Source of the DNA: Gambelia wislizenii
Lineage: Eukaryota > Chordata > Lepidosauria > Squamata > Crotaphytidae
Reading direction: 5' to 3'
Length of the DNA: 64,000 bases
Assembly: GCA_030847615.1 (NCBI GenBank)
Contig: JAUMIR010000005.1
Location: forward strand, 243,574,645-243,638,644
Shown here: piece after piece, positions 62,471 to 64,000 of the stretch
How positions within the stretch are numbered: position 1 is the stretch's first letter
Layout: each line of letters starts with the position of its first letter
The notes under the pieces: model-generated
The model's input: the letters and a program-made list of their open reading frames with translations, nothing else
Told to the model about the DNA's origin: nothing
Database searches by the model: none
Program-made: the position numbers and the translations under genes

Positions 62471-62899
62471 GAAGACTGGAATCAGAAAAAGGGATACATA
62501 ACATTTTCTTATCCTTAAAAAAAATAAAAAATATTTTTTTTTGCTTAACTTCCCCCTCCCACATCTATAACTTTTCACCTTGTTTGGAAAAATTACAGGG
62601 TTCGCTTGCAAAGGAGAAAGCATGATGGGGAGAAAGCACTGAGCAGAAGAACAGGTGGAGAAGAAAGGGTTACACAGCATCTCCTTAGCCAATATTCTGC
62701 TCAAGACTTTATCTTTTTATGGTTGCTTTATGGGAAAGGGGATCAGAAGAACAGTCAGACTTTGAAGAAAGTTACTTTTTGGTCTATAACTCTCAAAATC
62801 TCTCAATTGTAAAAGTGGTAATCCTAAAAAAGCAACTTTCCCAAGCCCTGGGTTGTTCCACCTTGCCTTAGATGACTGACATGTAAATAAGTCCCACTG
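62471..62899. other. No gene recognised
   Basis: Non-coding with A/T runs; nothing assignable. Confidence 0.5.
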
Positions 62900-63145
62900 T
62901 ACTACAACAATCTAGCCTGATTTTAAAAGCTACCGGTAGGTAAAATTGGGCTTCATTAGTACTTGCATGGGAGACCACCAGAAGTGAACACCAGGGATCT
63001 GTGAACACCAGATAGGGCTAAGTATGAATCCAGCCAGAAACTCTGGAGAGCTGCAGCCAGTGAGAAGTGACAATATTGGGCTAAATGAACCAAGGGTTTT
63101 AGTCTGTATAAAGCAGCTTCCTCTATGACTCTATTCCTAAATATC
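62900..63145 (+). mobile_element. 5S-rRNA-derived SINE
   Basis: CAATCTAGCCTGATTTTAAAAGCTA followed by TTAGTACTTGCATGGGAGACCACCAG keeps the 5S rRNA internal-promoter region (consensus TTAGTACTTGGATGGGAGACC). The 3' part GGGCTAAATGAACCAAGGGTTTTAGTCTGTATAAAGCAGCTTCC is a LINE-like tail. It is not a functional 5S gene, since the 5' half is eroded. Confidence 0.75.
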
Positions 63146-64000
63146 TCTGAGATGGTGATTGGGATTTGTATACTAGCTTTTGCTATCCACAGGACATAGA
63201 TGTTATCCCTGTGCTGTTCCTTGTAGGGAGGGGGCCTTTGTAGATCCATTTTCCAATAAAGACTGGCATCCTGTTAGTGAATTACAATGGCTGAATCTAA
63301 CTTACACCATCACAATTCACATTTTTGGTTGTTGCAGAGGTGGCAATTATGTTTCGACCATGCAACAACCAAAGTCTCCCCCCCCAAAAAAAATACCTCA
63401 CCTTGTGAGCAGCACAGCACAGCTATATTCCTGTAGTTGGATGTGCTGCAAGGATGCTACCTGCAAAGATAACCCAAGGACCCCCAGATGCCCCTACAGA
63501 TGCCTATCACAGCACATCCAGCTAAAGGAAAATAGCTGGATGTATCCCTGCTGATCCCTCTGATCTCAAACAACACAGAAATGGGGTGGGCAGTCTTGTT
63601 TACAAGGTGAGTTTGCGGGGAACGGGGAAGCTGTAGCTACAGGAGATGTAGTTGCAGAAGCATAGGCACATGATATGCATCTGTCTCCCAATGTAGGATC
63701 TCTGCCCAAAAATTGCAGGTCACTCAAACAGTTTCCAGATGGGGACTAAACCCAGCTGCATCGGCAACATGGTCCAAGATAAAGAAGCAGAGCAGACAAA
63801 GAAAGGAAGAAAGAAACTCACAAAGGTCTGAGAGATTCTCATGGAAGGTACGCTTTTGTTCCATTATAAAACTGAGGTTAATTGAGGGCAAAGTCCTGAA
63901 CTAAAGTTCTATGCAGGTATCCATCCTCCAGAGTCGCTACATTGAAATCTTTCTACCCAAATGCCTATGCTGTCTTTGAAGTGACATAACAATAGAAGTT
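63146..64000. other. No gene recognised
   Basis: Unassigned sequence upstream (gene sense) of the loop-2 exon. I looked on the minus strand for the TM3 exon (FWLNIYY-like) and did not find it, so the preceding intron extends past the window. Confidence 0.55.

Noticed and set aside
62004..62564. 186-codon minus-strand frame with LHWLPI
   Set aside because: L2-like reverse-transcriptase remnant, not a gene.
62900..63000. A functional 5S rRNA gene
   Set aside because: Only the internal-promoter part is recognisable; the 5' half is eroded and the 3' side switches to a LINE-like tail.
1..64000. CRISPR arrays, operons, bacterial promoters, tRNA or rRNA genes
   Set aside because: The window is a vertebrate repeat-rich locus; tRNA-like and 5S-like pieces are SINE heads without complete gene structure.

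Overview
The window is vertebrate nuclear DNA, almost certainly from a squamate reptile (a lizard). The evidence is a spliced transporter gene with GT-AG introns set in a dense bed of squamate-type repeats: BovB LINE, CR1 tails ending in the ATTCTATG repeat, tRNA-derived and 5S-rRNA-derived SINEs, and many hAT-like and Tigger-like non-autonomous DNA transposons. The species cannot be named from the sequence.

There is one gene I can support. It lies on the minus strand from 59,373 down to 25,075. Ten consecutive coding exons have matching phases and consensus splice sites and give 408 codons without a stop. The product is an SLC6-family sodium/chloride-dependent neurotransmitter transporter of the GAT1 (SLC6A1) type, covering extracellular loop 2 through TM12. 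The exons carrying TM1-TM3 lie beyond 64,000 and the last coding exon was not recognised below 25,075, so the gene is open at both ends here. By my recollection of human GAT1 about four residues in five match, with all intron positions shared. That is lower than expected for orthologous SLC6A1, so I read it as an SLC6A1-like paralogue rather than SLC6A1 itself.

Layout: 1-25,000 has no gene I recognise. It holds scattered MITEs, SINEs and CR1/L2 pieces and two large hAT-type elements (11,337-14,509 and 17,813-20,445). 25,000-59,400 is the transporter gene. Its largest intron (39,834-53,432) contains an almost complete but broken BovB LINE (about 40,786-45,400), a LTR-like unit (51,073-52,023) and several MITEs. 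59,400-64,000 is intron or 5' flank with repeats, including a 5S-rRNA-derived SINE.

The most interesting non-gene material is: (i) a hAT-type family with termini CAGGGCCGGTTTAA and 8-bp target duplications, whose two large copies share the same nested transposons, so a composite element was mobilised as a unit; (ii) a 333-bp near-perfect GC-rich palindrome inside one of them; (iii) a 462-bp retroelement insertion with a 13-bp target duplication and a hammerhead-ribozyme-like core; (iv) a seven-copy MITE family in which each copy carries a CCAAT-box plus GC-rich module.
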